NCBI RefSeq assembly: GCF_001701045.1
Contig: NZ_CP016757.1
Location: 2,256,218-2,320,217, forward strand
Direction: 5' to 3'
DNA: 64,000 bases
Source: Cloacibacillus porcorum
Lineage (GTDB): Bacteria > Synergistota > Synergistia > Synergistales > Synergistaceae
How positions within the stretch are numbered: position 1 is the stretch's first letter; each line of letters begins with the position of its first letter. The notes beneath the pieces are model-generated. The model made no database searches. It was not told where the DNA came from and was given only the letters and a program-made list of their open reading frames with translations. Shown here piece after piece: positions 25,601 to 35,735 of this stretch. The position numbers were made by a program, and so were the translations under genes.

Positions 25601-28600
25601 GCCACAAAGGACGCCAATATAATAACAGGACGCGTCACGGACGCGGACGCGCACGATATACTCTCCGTCACAGAGGTCAACGGCACGGAAGTTACAGCCA
25701 ACGACACGGAAATCACAGGCACATATGGAAAACTTGTGATATCGCCTGATGGAAAATATCATTACGTCCTCGACAACGACGATAACGACACGCAGGCGCT
25801 GCAAAAGGGCCAGTCTGCGGAAGACAAATTTATCGTAAGGGTCGAAGACGGACATGGCGGTTATGTCGATCAGACGATAACCGTAAACGTCGCAGGCCGC
25901 AATGACAGTCCAGATATAAGGGTAGTGGAAGGCAAAGATTTAGCCGAAGGAGCTTTTGCCGAGGGCGAACTTTTACAATCAACCGGTACGCTGACCCTTA
26001 CCGACGCCGACACCGCCGATAAAGTATCGGCAGCGATCAGCGGTATACAGGTGGGCGGTACATACAATTTGAGTCAACTGCAGGCAGCAGGATTTCTCAA
26101 AGATCCATCAAAATTGCTGGAAATGCTGAGGATAAAAAATACTGGTTCCCCAGATTCTGATTTTGCTTCTCGCGATGAGATAATTACCGGCACTGAAACA
26201 GGTTCGGATGGAAACATCACGTGGAAATTCGACGCGGGCGGTGAAAAATTCGCTTTCCTAAACGAGGGCGAGACGCTGACTCTCACCTATACCATCAAAG
26301 CCGACGATGGGCAGAAGGTGGAGACAGACGCGGATGGCAACTATATTTCCACAGATACACAGACCGTGACGATAACCATCACCGGCACAAACAGCGCGCC
26401 CATACTTACGAACGACACAAACTCGGTGACGGAGGACAACGGCCAACTCGACGACAGCCGTCCCGAAGTGACAACGACGACAGGAGACCTCTTTAAGAAC
26501 GACAGCGACCCCGACTTCAACGGCAAGGGCAACTGGAAGATAACGGCCAAAGAGAGCACATCGGGAAGCGATACCGCGGTCAGCGCCGATGGAACGGAGA
26601 TCGTGGGCAAATACGGCAAGCTGCATCTGAACCCGAACGGTACCTACACATACACGCTCGATAACAGCTCCGACAAGATACAGCAGCTCGGCCACGACGG
26701 CAAACTGGAAGAGATATTTACCGTTACCGTCAAAGACGGCGATCTTCCCGAGAAAACACAGAATCTGACGATAACCATAAACGGCACGAACGACGCTCCG
26801 AAGATAACGAAGATCGTCGGCACCGACGAAAATGAGGCGCCCATATATGAATTAGATATAGTCCCGTCAGCTAGCACCCCGGAGGCCAGCGGTACGCTGA
26901 CCCTCTCCGACGTTGATCTCGGGGACAAGGTGACCGTCGCAAAACTCGGCATAGACGATGCTAACTTTAAGATAGAGGGAGAGCAGGCCGGACTTATCTC
27001 TACCAGAAAAGAGCTTTACGATATGCTCTCGCTCTCCAACGTTGATTTCACCACCTCGGACGGCACTCACTCGCATCAGTTCACCTGGACGTTCGAGAGC
27101 GGCGACGAGCGGTTCAACTATCTACATAACAATGAAACGCTGATTCTGAAATATAGGGTACAGGCTACCGATGATTCCGGCGCGGGCAACAAAACAAGCA
27201 ACGATGAATGGATAACAATCACAATCAAAGGGTCCAACCAGGACGGCAATCCGGCTCCCGACACCGGCATCGTGGAAGAGAACGACACGTTGACCATGAC
27301 CGAGACCAGCCATTCCGGAGCCATTAATCAGAGCAACCAGAATCTGCTCTATAACGACGACTCGGACGGACACATCACGTCATTTAAAATAGGAGACGAC
27401 GGCGCTTCTCACAACGTACCTGCGACAGGCGTAAACGATGGTTGGGTGGATGTAAAGATAGGCGAAGAGTTGATTGGCAAGATAAAGATAGAGGCCAATG
27501 GAAATTATAGCTTTAAAGCCCTTAACAATTTCAGCGGCGAAGTCCCCCCCATCACCTACACCAACAGCTACGGAAACACGGGCACTCTCCAAATCACCGT
27601 AACTCCGGTGGCCGACGAGCCTACGTGGAAAGAGCAGAACGATCCGACCAAGCCAACGCCGTCGGGCGACGAGGACACGAAAATAAACCTCAACCTGAAA
27701 CTGCCGGAGATAACGGACAACGTAGACCTTAACGGCAACGCCCCCGGCGACCATCCCGAGCGGCTCGGATATATCACGATCAGCAACATACAGGACGCAA
27801 ATATTTATAAGGCCGACGGCACCCTCCTCAACAAGTCGACCAACGGCGAAATAAAGATCGTCATCGTCGGCAACGATGTCAAACTGGATATGGGGCTGCA
27901 TTATACCGATCTTGGTCTCAGCGGCGCCAATGTCGTGCAGCTCACGCGGGGCGAGTTCGAAAAGCTCCAAATCCAGCAGGAGGCGAACAGCGGAGAGAAT
28001 ATCGTGATAAAACTCGGCGCGACAAGCTACGAGACGGACGACAACGGATTCCCGCTGAAAGACGCCAACGACAAATTTATATCCGACGGCTCCGAGACAG
28101 ATGTCATCGTAGACGTCAAAGCCGTAACCGACGCGACGCCCGACCTGAAATTTGGCAGCGACGATACGGTCACAAAAACAGCCATCGACAATGCCATCAA
28201 GGACGACGGCCTGACGCTCACAGACAGCGATGGAAATAAAGTAACCGACGGCGTCACCAGCGGCGGCGACGACGCCAATCCGACCATCGTAATGGACGAG
28301 GACTCCGGCACGCTGAATATCTCCAACACTCTGCTGACCGACACCGGCTCCGCGGCGGACACCGACGACAGTGAAACGTACACCGTCACAATATCCGGCC
28401 TCGCCGAGGGGACCGTCGTCAACAGCGTCACCGCCAGCGACGGCAAAGTAATACTCGATTCCCAGGAGATCGACAGCAGCGACCTCAGCTCTTTTATGGA
28501 AAGCCTGAAAATCACGCCGCCCAAAGATTTCAACGGCGATATGACCATCACGGTCACGGCGGAGGCCGTGGACAGTGACGACGATTCGCCGGAGGCGGAG

Positions 28601-31600
28601 CCGAAGGCGAATAGCGACGGGCTTTCGTTCACTCTGCATGTCACGCCCGTCGCGGACGGCCTGGAGACGATCACCGTATCGCAGGCGAAGATATACGAGG
28701 ACACCTTCGGCGGCGAGTATAACGCGGACGGAGAGCTTATAAATAAGGAAACCGCGCTCGATATCCGCCCGATACTCAACGCCGGCAACGAGTCGGCTAC
28801 CATCACGGTGGAGGATATCCCCGTTGGCTCGACCATAAAATACAACGGCGTCGAGTATAAAATGACGGGAGATACTTTTTCACCCGACACGGGAGTGAAG
28901 ATAACCGCCGTCAGGGACGGCGAAGGAAAGATTACCTCCTACAGTATTACAATGGAGGATTTTCAGGAGGGCAAGTTCTTCATCAAGATCAAGCCGCCGC
29001 TGGACAGCAACGAAGACTTCGACCTCAAGGTCAGCGGCTTCACCACCGACGGAGACGACATATCATCTTCGATCTCAGATATTATTCTCCACGTGGACGT
29101 CGTCGGCGTGGCGGACAACGTCGAAGTTATAACCAGCCCGAAATACGAGGGGGTATCGTACACCGAGGCGCAGGCGGAAAACGGTGAAATTTCCATCAGT
29201 AGCCTCTACACAAAAAATGATGACCACTATGATAATTCAGAGAGCGTGACCATCAAGATCACCGGCCTGCAGGACGGCTTCTCCGTCAAGGGCGACAACG
29301 TGCGCTTCCTCGGAGGCGAGGGCGAGAGCAGGGAATGGCTCGTCACCAATCCTACGGACGGCGATATCATCACGACGCCGAAAAATTTCAGCGGCGATAT
29401 CGTCTTTAAGGCGCAGGCGGTCAGCACGGAGAACGACGGCAATTCCTATAAATCAGAATTGACCGATGTAACTATCAATGTCACGCCGACGCCGGAGGCG
29501 ACAATCACGAGCAGCGTCTTCGCGGACGAAGACACCCTCACGAAGATGGATTTCGACATCGTGCACCAGAACGGCGACAACGACGAAACGCTAGATTATG
29601 TCCTGATAAAGGCCTCCGACATCGAGGACGGCAGCTTCACCCTCTACTACAAGGGGGCGGGCGAAGACACAGCGCTGCAGGACGCGGCAGACAAGGTCGA
29701 CGGAATAACCACGACGACGGTTAACGACGATACTTATTACAAACTGGAGGGCGGCGCCATCAACAGCATTCATATCAAGGGCGGCGCCAATTGGTCCGGC
29801 GACGGCAGCATAGAGGTGCGGTATGGCGTCACCGATTCACATTACGGCGATACAGTTACCTCCATTGACGGCGTTACGAAAGAATTCAACCTCGACGGCG
29901 GATATTCCGTAACTGTCAAACCAGTCTCCGACACGTCCAGCCTGGATAACCTAGCCAACGTGGACTTTAAGGACAGCAGCGCCACAATAACGGATTCAAA
30001 TTCAGACGGGATATACACCGCGACGTTCAATGTCACCTGGAATGGAAATAAGGAATCAGTCACGATAGGTACGCACGTCAATACCCCGACCGATGGCGTG
30101 AACGGCGCTGACCGCGACGGCAGCGAACAGCTCGTCAGGATTGAGATAAACGGCGTGCCCGACGGGGTCAAGGTCGAAGGGGCCACCTATATGGGCGACG
30201 CCGAGGGCGGCACCGAGGGCGGATTGTGGATAATAAATTACAGCGACAAATTTACTAGCGTCGATGAAATACTTAAAGACATCAAATTTACAATCGACCC
30301 CGGCAACATCAAGTTATTGCACCAGAGCGGCGATGAGATACCTATCACAATCAAAGCCGTCACGCAGGATACTCTTGAACATGGCTCCGGAGAGACGATA
30401 TACGGGGAAGAGGTAGACAGTAGCACTACGATAACATGGAATCTTCAGGTCAATTTCGAAGGCGGACCCGGAGTAACGCCGGATATCGGGGCTCCTTACC
30501 TGCAGCTCACCGAAGGGCAGGGAACTATTGAGGATTCGCTGACGACGATGAACAACCTCTTCTCCGTGAAATTCACAGAAGACGCCGATCATAATGTAGA
30601 ATCCAGCGGCGAATACCGCTTCGAGATAACCGTCGGCGGCCTGCCGGAGGGCACGGAGATAAACGGTACCGTAATCACCGGCGGTTCATATACTATCAGC
30701 GGTTACGCAGACAACGACACGATCAACGACGTCCTGAAACAGATATTGGTAAAGCTGCCCGATAACTATAACGACAACAACGACAACAACGGAGGCGACG
30801 GCCTCGGCCTGTCGCTGTCGTGGCATACATATGGATGGGATATGAACGGCGACGGTAAAACACCGGATCGTAATAGTGACAGCCCAGAGCAGCTAAATCC
30901 CACAGTAACCCCGGTGACTGATCCGATGGAGATCACCGTATCCGCCGTGGATAACATTGACACTATGCCGGAAAACCAGGGCGGCAAAGACGGCACACTG
31001 ACCTTTAAGGTTGATATCGGCAGCGGGAACGACGGCAAATTCGGTGAAGTCGTGGGCAACAAACTTTATCTCAAGGTGGACGGTGCCGCAAGCGGCGATA
31101 AGATATACCTCCAGAACGCGGACGGCAGCAGCAGCGAACTCACCGCCGAGGGCGGATATTACGTCATCAGCGGCGTAAACGGCGGCGACAGCCTGACGTT
31201 CAAATATCAGCCCGCCGAGTATAGTTCGGGAAAGATCACCGTCACCGCGAGCCTGACCTCGCAGGAGCAGGGCGCGGCCAATCCGGAATCCGCCAGCGGC
31301 AGTCTCGACCTTATAGTCGAATCACAAAACAGCGGATATGAGCTTACAGTCAAAGACAGCAGCGGCAGCGAAGACGCCATCTTTGAACTGGACATTGAAA
31401 AGTCCGGCCTCATCGATACGGACGGCTCGGAAAAGGCCTACAGCGCCATCATAAAGGGCTTCTCCGATACGGAAAAGTTCATCGTCCTGTACGATGATTC
31501 GGATGACCCGTCAAAAGCCGTCATCGCCTCAAAGATTTTCGACGAAGCGACGGAAAGTTATGTCTGGTCAGTCGACGTCAAGGCTGACGGCACGCTTCCG

Positions 31601-33412
31601 CACATATTCATCCAGTCTCTCGACAATTACAGCAGTGTGGAACACCTCACGCTCACCGTGATATCGGGCGAGTCCGATAAGTTCCCTATCACCAACCCCG
31701 TTTTCGATGAATTTGTGGTGACGGTAAAGCCAGTCGCCGACGGCATTTCGGACTTCAACCCCACGCGCTCCATCGGCACGGAGGGAGAGGCGGTGTCGCT
31801 CAATATCAACGGGACCGTGGTCGACACCGACGGCTCGGAGACGGTAAACATCGCCGTTAAGGGACTGGGAGACGGCGTTTCTTTCTACGAGGACGGCGCG
31901 CTGATCGACGGCGCGCGTATAAGCTACGACGAAACCTCCAACAGCTACGTCATGACTGGTATCAAGTATGAAAATCTCGGAAAAATCACCTTCGTCGGCG
32001 CCTCCGGAACGGGAAAGGCCGAGATAACCGTCTCCACGACGGACGTGCTTTTGGATAAGGATGGAAATATCTTAGCGGAAGACATCTCGAAAGGGGAACC
32101 ACCAAAAGAGATCGATTTCATCATCGACGCCGCCGCGCCAGGCGATAAGGACGACACGATCATCTACAGAGGCGAAGGCTCTTACGACGGACTGGAGGGC
32201 AGGGACACCCTCTATATGGCGAACTTCCGGGATTCGGCCAACTCCGGCAAAAACAACATCGACTTCAAAAGCGCGGTCGACATCAAAAATATCGAGATCA
32301 TCGACATGAGCGACGGCGACCATACGCTGGCAAACCTCACCGCCGAGGCGGTGAAGAATATGACGGACGGCAACAATAAGCTGCTGATCAGGGGCGACGC
32401 CGGCGACAAAATCGCGCTTTCAAAAGGATGGGAAGGTGGTAATATCGTCGACGGCTACCGCGTCTATACGAACGACGGCGCGACGATCAAAGTAGCTGGC
32501 GACGTCAACGTCACCATCAGCAACGGCATAGATACGGCGAGTTTGATGATGGCGATGGCCTTCGCGCCAATATCCAACGAGGCTGCGGTCATGCCCGACA
32601 GTATCACGGACTACGGCGACAGCTCAATGTATGACGGCATTCACGGCTCTGCGCCGCTCTCCATCGGCACGGAGGGAACGCTAGACTTCTCCGCCGTCTC
32701 CGGCTCGATGCTGGATTCCATCGATATGACCAACGATACGGCGCAGTCGCTCTTTAACGTCGACCCATTCGGAGTCTACAACGTCACCGGCGGCTCGCAT
32801 GAGCTGACGATCACGGGGACCCATATCGACGACGTATCGGTTGCGGACGCCTCCGACGTTCCCTGGGGCGCGCCGGAGCTCTCCGCCGACGGCTCGCACT
32901 ACACCTATACGGCGACGGGCGACTTCGACCATAACGCGGCGACGCCGGACGAGACGGTGACGCTCAACGTCGCGCGCGAGATCTACGACAATACCCTCGC
33001 CTACGACGCGCACGCGCTGAACGACGGCGGCCTCGGCGACGATACGCTGACCTTCGCCCACGAAGATTCCGTGATTGATTTCAGCGACGGCGCGGCCTCG
33101 CAGATCGCGAATATCGAGCGCTTCGACCTCGGCGACGGCGACCACTCGCTGGCGAATATCACGGCGAAGGATGTCTTCGACATGACGGACGGACGCAACA
33201 CGCTGACGATAAACGGCGACAACGCGGACCATGTGTCGCTCTCCGACGTGCTGAACGATTCGTCCGACGGCATGTGGGAGGCGAGCCCCTTCCACAGCGT
33301 GGAGAACGGCGTCGGCTACAACGTCTACACCGGCAGCTTCGAGGGCCACACGGTGATACTGAAGGTCGAAGAGGACATAATACAGCAGCTGACAGGAATA
33401 TCCAAGGCATAG
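22679..33412 (+). CDS. Giant LapA-like repeat adhesin with N-terminal retention module
   Basis: A 3577-residue surface protein and the evident substrate of the secretion genes upstream (17-base gap, ribosome site AGGAGGAG). Residues 1-115 match the retention module that plugs the channel in LapA-type adhesins. Double alanines follow at 84-85, 89-90, 194-195 and 207-208, any of which could be a LapG-type protease site. A cadherin-like domain (about 210-290) is followed by VCBS repeats. The TGTNDAP-type boundary recurs at about residues 380, 522, 660, 794, 947, 1071, 1234, 1367 and 1517. More diverse Ig-like domains run to about 3130. The C-terminal 450 residues contain related modules with the pattern DGDHxLAN..MTDGxNxLxI. 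I saw no cysteine and no classical GGxGxD nonapeptide block. Likely calcium-binding, for biofilm or host attachment. Confidence 0.93.
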   Translation: MAKQIVTKAEGEVYRLDADGGKIKLQTGDIVEAGTRIITETGASVRFEDENGIPMELGENSGAVLFSDVLIEPGDTLFAMDTEAAEESAAEGPQDGEELPLPSDSESKSDTVSEMHSFVNMTRTEYGGDINLSYARDVNVTREIEGRASLNPRIEYDYNVSIIQEVKSYEDPRFPFDGGGRGGEESRFEPVRPAADTIPMPETTGTAAMTDEDVPVVIDPLENFVIPSGLQLTVTGASAQYGTVQIIDGKIAYQPNADYHGGDKITVTVTDQAGRTYESEVDVTVSPVDDTVDDSDSVTEHSSVDTDVLANDKFADLPGAKVTDVTQGQYGEVTINEDGTVKYTPKTDWLAEGEKLTDTYQYTVTTAAGNTETATVTITITGTNDAPLLTDDVRYVTEDAPDTNTGLPHGSSFDNDDTSKVTGNILANDSDPDQTDTLAVTKIEFSDGTTTTVNAGETIAGKYGSLTVNSDGTYTYTLNDGTNGDKNNNVQQLMADEKATDEFTVSVTDGHNIKTETVTIHITGTNDAPVITMEAGDSDGHDFTGGDTLSQDGTLTVADIDVKDTVGTEKMDSLTVSGNYTENSLPGGLTVDDLKDMLTIENGSIDGSSTDGKIDWHFDAGGDGKFDFLADGEKLTLTYKVKSTDGSGAEATHDIKITITGTNDAPVISLGDGDSADGGVRETDSGSLTASNTMTVTDADISDTVSTTVTGVKVSGSGDIAGHIPDEQELLGMFTAETSGLTDTTTEGKINWAFNTGDKTFDYLAVDEEVKLTYTIEVKDSSGATVTKDIVVTVTGSNDSPVISVGNGDSYSISFDDENDANIADGSAGGTLTLTDVDVSDKVGVTVDKVEIDGSYTYNGDLPAGLQEALKNMLSVTTEDILSNTETSKQFNWKFNAGANDKFDFLADGETLTLKYTVKADDKNNIAGNTSDPYNEMSTDTHEITVTITGTNDAPTLNTTAEVKYDVIEDVTTEATKDANIITGRVTDADAHDILSVTEVNGTEVTANDTEITGTYGKLVISPDGKYHYVLDNDDNDTQALQKGQSAEDKFIVRVEDGHGGYVDQTITVNVAGRNDSPDIRVVEGKDLAEGAFAEGELLQSTGTLTLTDADTADKVSAAISGIQVGGTYNLSQLQAAGFLKDPSKLLEMLRIKNTGSPDSDFASRDEIITGTETGSDGNITWKFDAGGEKFAFLNEGETLTLTYTIKADDGQKVETDADGNYISTDTQTVTITITGTNSAPILTNDTNSVTEDNGQLDDSRPEVTTTTGDLFKNDSDPDFNGKGNWKITAKESTSGSDTAVSADGTEIVGKYGKLHLNPNGTYTYTLDNSSDKIQQLGHDGKLEEIFTVTVKDGDLPEKTQNLTITINGTNDAPKITKIVGTDENEAPIYELDIVPSASTPEASGTLTLSDVDLGDKVTVAKLGIDDANFKIEGEQAGLISTRKELYDMLSLSNVDFTTSDGTHSHQFTWTFESGDERFNYLHNNETLILKYRVQATDDSGAGNKTSNDEWITITIKGSNQDGNPAPDTGIVEENDTLTMTETSHSGAINQSNQNLLYNDDSDGHITSFKIGDDGASHNVPATGVNDGWVDVKIGEELIGKIKIEANGNYSFKALNNFSGEVPPITYTNSYGNTGTLQITVTPVADEPTWKEQNDPTKPTPSGDEDTKINLNLKLPEITDNVDLNGNAPGDHPERLGYITISNIQDANIYKADGTLLNKSTNGEIKIVIVGNDVKLDMGLHYTDLGLSGANVVQLTRGEFEKLQIQQEANSGENIVIKLGATSYETDDNGFPLKDANDKFISDGSETDVIVDVKAVTDATPDLKFGSDDTVTKTAIDNAIKDDGLTLTDSDGNKVTDGVTSGGDDANPTIVMDEDSGTLNISNTLLTDTGSAADTDDSETYTVTISGLAEGTVVNSVTASDGKVILDSQEIDSSDLSSFMESLKITPPKDFNGDMTITVTAEAVDSDDDSPEAEPKANSDGLSFTLHVTPVADGLETITVSQAKIYEDTFGGEYNADGELINKETALDIRPILNAGNESATITVEDIPVGSTIKYNGVEYKMTGDTFSPDTGVKITAVRDGEGKITSYSITMEDFQEGKFFIKIKPPLDSNEDFDLKVSGFTTDGDDISSSISDIILHVDVVGVADNVEVITSPKYEGVSYTEAQAENGEISISSLYTKNDDHYDNSESVTIKITGLQDGFSVKGDNVRFLGGEGESREWLVTNPTDGDIITTPKNFSGDIVFKAQAVSTENDGNSYKSELTDVTINVTPTPEATITSSVFADEDTLTKMDFDIVHQNGDNDETLDYVLIKASDIEDGSFTLYYKGAGEDTALQDAADKVDGITTTTVNDDTYYKLEGGAINSIHIKGGANWSGDGSIEVRYGVTDSHYGDTVTSIDGVTKEFNLDGGYSVTVKPVSDTSSLDNLANVDFKDSSATITDSNSDGIYTATFNVTWNGNKESVTIGTHVNTPTDGVNGADRDGSEQLVRIEINGVPDGVKVEGATYMGDAEGGTEGGLWIINYSDKFTSVDEILKDIKFTIDPGNIKLLHQSGDEIPITIKAVTQDTLEHGSGETIYGEEVDSSTTITWNLQVNFEGGPGVTPDIGAPYLQLTEGQGTIEDSLTTMNNLFSVKFTEDADHNVESSGEYRFEITVGGLPEGTEINGTVITGGSYTISGYADNDTINDVLKQILVKLPDNYNDNNDNNGGDGLGLSLSWHTYGWDMNGDGKTPDRNSDSPEQLNPTVTPVTDPMEITVSAVDNIDTMPENQGGKDGTLTFKVDIGSGNDGKFGEVVGNKLYLKVDGAASGDKIYLQNADGSSSELTAEGGYYVISGVNGGDSLTFKYQPAEYSSGKITVTASLTSQEQGAANPESASGSLDLIVESQNSGYELTVKDSSGSEDAIFELDIEKSGLIDTDGSEKAYSAIIKGFSDTEKFIVLYDDSDDPSKAVIASKIFDEATESYVWSVDVKADGTLPHIFIQSLDNYSSVEHLTLTVISGESDKFPITNPVFDEFVVTVKPVADGISDFNPTRSIGTEGEAVSLNINGTVVDTDGSETVNIAVKGLGDGVSFYEDGALIDGARISYDETSNSYVMTGIKYENLGKITFVGASGTGKAEITVSTTDVLLDKDGNILAEDISKGEPPKEIDFIIDAAAPGDKDDTIIYRGEGSYDGLEGRDTLYMANFRDSANSGKNNIDFKSAVDIKNIEIIDMSDGDHTLANLTAEAVKNMTDGNNKLLIRGDAGDKIALSKGWEGGNIVDGYRVYTNDGATIKVAGDVNVTISNGIDTASLMMAMAFAPISNEAAVMPDSITDYGDSSMYDGIHGSAPLSIGTEGTLDFSAVSGSMLDSIDMTNDTAQSLFNVDPFGVYNVTGGSHELTITGTHIDDVSVADASDVPWGAPELSADGSHYTYTATGDFDHNAATPDETVTLNVAREIYDNTLAYDAHALNDGGLGDDTLTFAHEDSVIDFSDGAASQIANIERFDLGDGDHSLANITAKDVFDMTDGRNTLTINGDNADHVSLSDVLNDSSDGMWEASPFHSVENGVGYNVYTGSFEGHTVILKVEEDIIQQLTGISKA

Positions 33413-33462
33413 GGGCACCGCGCGGGCGGCGAAGTATAGTTTTTTACGTTTATCTCAGACAG

Positions 33463-33501
33463 GAGAAAGAGCCGGAGGCGCGCAGCCCCCGGCTCTTTCT
33501 C
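33463..33501. terminator. Bidirectional terminator between adhesin and thrS
   Basis: GAGAAAGAGCCGG (33463-33475) pairs with CCGGCTCTTTCTC (33489-33501), a 13-base stem. TTGTTTAT follows on the plus strand. The flanking genes converge on it. Confidence 0.85.
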
Positions 33502-33522
33502 TTGTTTATATGGCGTGTGTTT

Positions 33523-35415
33523 TTACAGCGGGTTGAATTCCGTCTTTGTCTGGGCGAGAAATTCCTCGAATGTCATCGCGCCGAGGTCGCCCTTTGAGCG
33601 TTCGCGGACGGCGAGCGTGCCGTTTTCGGCCTCTTTCGCGCCGATGACGAGCATGTAGGGAACTTTCTGAATCTGCGCGTCGCGGATCTTCTTGCCGAGC
33701 TTTTCGTCGCGCGCGTCGATCTCCACGCGGATGTCCTGCTCTTTGAGCCGTTTGGCCATCTCTTCGGCGTAAGGCAGGTATTCGGCGGCTACGGGCAGCA
33801 GCTTGGTCTGCACGGGGGCCAGCCAGTACGGGAAAGCGCCCGCGTAGTTTTCTATGAGGATACCCATGAAGCGCTCAAGGCTGCCGAGGACGGTCCGGTG
33901 AAGCATGACGGGGCGGTGCTCCGCGCCGTCCTTGCCGATGTAGGTCATGTCAAACTTCTCCGGCATCTGGAAGTCGAGCTGGATCGTGCCGCACTGCCAG
34001 GTACGGCCGATGCAGTCCTCGAGGTGGAAGTCGATCTTCGGGCCGTAGAAGGCGCCGTCGCCGGGGTTGAGTTTGTAGGGCGTGCCGGTCTCCTCAAGCG
34101 CCTCTTTGAGGCACTGTTCGGCGAGCTCCCAGAGCTTCGGGTCGCCCATCGAGTCCTCGGGGCGCGTGGAAAGCTCCACATAGTATTTGAAGCCGAATAC
34201 GTCCTGATAGACGTAGCGGTCCAGCTCCATGATCGCCTTTATTTCGTCTTTTATCTGCTCCGGCGTGCAGTAGATGTGCGCGTCGTCCTGCGTAAAGGCG
34301 CGCACGCGCATGAGGCCGTGCAGCGCGCCGGAACGCTCATGGCGGTGGACGAAGCCGAGCTCCGCCATACGCAGCGGCAGTTCGCGGTAGCTGTGGATGT
34401 CGTTCTTGTAGACGAGGATGCCGCCGGGGCAGTTCATCGGCTTCACGGCGAACGGCGCTTCGTCTATCTCCGTAAAGTACATGTTCTCTTTATAGTGGTC
34501 CCAGTGGCCCGACTGGAGCCACAGTGAACGGTCAAGGATCATCGGCGTCTTGATCTCCACGTAGCCGCGCTTCACATGTTCTTTGCGCCAGAAGGCCTGC
34601 AGGGTGTTCATGATGACCATGCCCTTCGGGTGGAAGAAGGGGAAGCCGGGCCCCTCGTTATGGATTGAGAAGAGGTCAAGCTCTTTGCCGAGCTTGCGGT
34701 GGTCGCGCGCCTTCGCCTCTTCCAGGCGGCGCAGATAGGCCTTGAGCTCGTCCTCCGAGCCGAAGGCCGTCCCGTAGATGCGCGTAAGCATTTCGTTTTT
34801 CTCATCACCGTGCCAGTAGGCCCCCGCGAGCGAAAGCAGCTTGAAGAATTTGCAGCAGCCGGTATGCGGTACGTGCGGGCCGCGGCAGAAGTCCACGAAG
34901 TCCCCTTCGGCGTATACGGAGAGCGTTTCGCCCTCTATGCCCTCGATGAGTTCGACTTTGAGGTCCTCGCCCATCGCGGAGAACTTTTTCACCGCCTCCT
35001 CTTTGGAGAGCTCGCTGCGTACCAGCGGGATCTTCTCCTGCGATATCCGGCGCATCTCGGCCTCGATCTTCGGCAGGTCGTCCTCTGAGATCGGCTTCGG
35101 GAAGCGGATATCGTAATAGAAGCCGTCCTTTATCGCGGGGCCGATGCCGAACTTCGCCTCGGGATAGAGGCGCAGCACGGCGTGCGCGAGAAGATGCGCC
35201 GTCGAATGGCGCAGAAGGTGAAGCCCCTCCTCGCCGTCGGGGAAGAGCGGCGTAAAGACCGTATCCTCCGCGAATACCCTGTCACAGTCCACGGGCTCGC
35301 CGCCGACCGTGGCCCCGATCGCCTTTTTCAAATGCCATATGTCAAGCAGCTGGCGCACTGTCGCGCTCTCCGCCTCGTAGCTTTTACCCTCCGGTGTTGA
35401 AAAATGTGCCATCAT
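33523..35415 (-). CDS. thrS: Threonyl-tRNA synthetase
   Basis: A 630-residue class II aminoacyl-tRNA synthetase that charges tRNA-Thr. The order is TGS domain (1-60), editing domain with HLLAHAV and the later HGDEKNEM region, catalytic core with MNCPGG (zinc Cys), YRELPLRMAELGFVHRHERSGALHGLMRVRAFTQDD (motif 2), and anticodon-binding domain. A longer frame opens at 35460 inside the T-box terminator, but AAGGAGG before the ATG at 35415 marks the real start (a second ATG is at 35412). Expression is controlled by the T-box leader upstream. Confidence 0.97.
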   Translation of the reverse strand: MMAHFSTPEGKSYEAESATVRQLLDIWHLKKAIGATVGGEPVDCDRVFAEDTVFTPLFPDGEEGLHLLRHSTAHLLAHAVLRLYPEAKFGIGPAIKDGFYYDIRFPKPISEDDLPKIEAEMRRISQEKIPLVRSELSKEEAVKKFSAMGEDLKVELIEGIEGETLSVYAEGDFVDFCRGPHVPHTGCCKFFKLLSLAGAYWHGDEKNEMLTRIYGTAFGSEDELKAYLRRLEEAKARDHRKLGKELDLFSIHNEGPGFPFFHPKGMVIMNTLQAFWRKEHVKRGYVEIKTPMILDRSLWLQSGHWDHYKENMYFTEIDEAPFAVKPMNCPGGILVYKNDIHSYRELPLRMAELGFVHRHERSGALHGLMRVRAFTQDDAHIYCTPEQIKDEIKAIMELDRYVYQDVFGFKYYVELSTRPEDSMGDPKLWELAEQCLKEALEETGTPYKLNPGDGAFYGPKIDFHLEDCIGRTWQCGTIQLDFQMPEKFDMTYIGKDGAEHRPVMLHRTVLGSLERFMGILIENYAGAFPYWLAPVQTKLLPVAAEYLPYAEEMAKRLKEQDIRVEIDARDEKLGKKIRDAQIQKVPYMLVIGAKEAENGTLAVRERSKGDLGAMTFEEFLAQTKTEFNPL

Positions 35416-35437
35416 ATATTCCTCCTTATTAGTAATC

Positions 35438-35700
35438 AAAAAGGCCGCCCCCTGAAACAATTCAGGAGGCGGCCTGTATCATCCGCGGTTCCACTCCAAT
35501 TCGACCCCTGAGGGCCCTCTGACGCGCTGTACAGGGCGCAACCCTGATATCTTATCCTCCCGGCTTCGACATCCGCTCCGGGGTGGTCTTCAAAGCTCTG
35601 ACGCCGGGAACCTTCCAGCTCTGTAAAACAGGGCTCCCTCTCTGTGACGCCGACGGGCCTCTACTCTCCCCTTCATCGCGCTGCGGTATGCAATTCAACA
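35438..35700 (-). promoter_or_regulatory. T-box riboswitch of thrS
   Basis: On the minus strand the leader carries the conserved T-box GGAGTGGAACCGCGG (35497-35483). A terminator follows: a 14-base stem at 35461-35474 and 35443-35456, tetraloop, then TTTTT. Upstream, stem I has the usual GATGAAGGGGAGAGTAG and CAGAGAGGGAGCC elements. The specifier region TGAAGACCACCCCGGAGC contains ACC, a threonine codon, near 35582-35587. Uncharged tRNA-Thr should switch the leader to antitermination. Confidence 0.95.
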
Positions 35701-35706
35701 TCTGCG

Positions 35707-35735
35707 TTTATACCGCTCTGCGGCGTTTTTGTCAA
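35707..35735 (-). promoter_or_regulatory. thrS promoter
   Basis: TTGACA (35735-35730) and TATAAA (35712-35707) with 17 bases between, just before the T-box leader. Predicted start near 35700. Confidence 0.85.

Noticed and set aside
32100..33412. Classic RTX calcium-binding nonapeptide array at the adhesin C-terminus
   Set aside because: I could not find consecutive GGxGxDxxx repeats; the repeated unit there has a different pattern.
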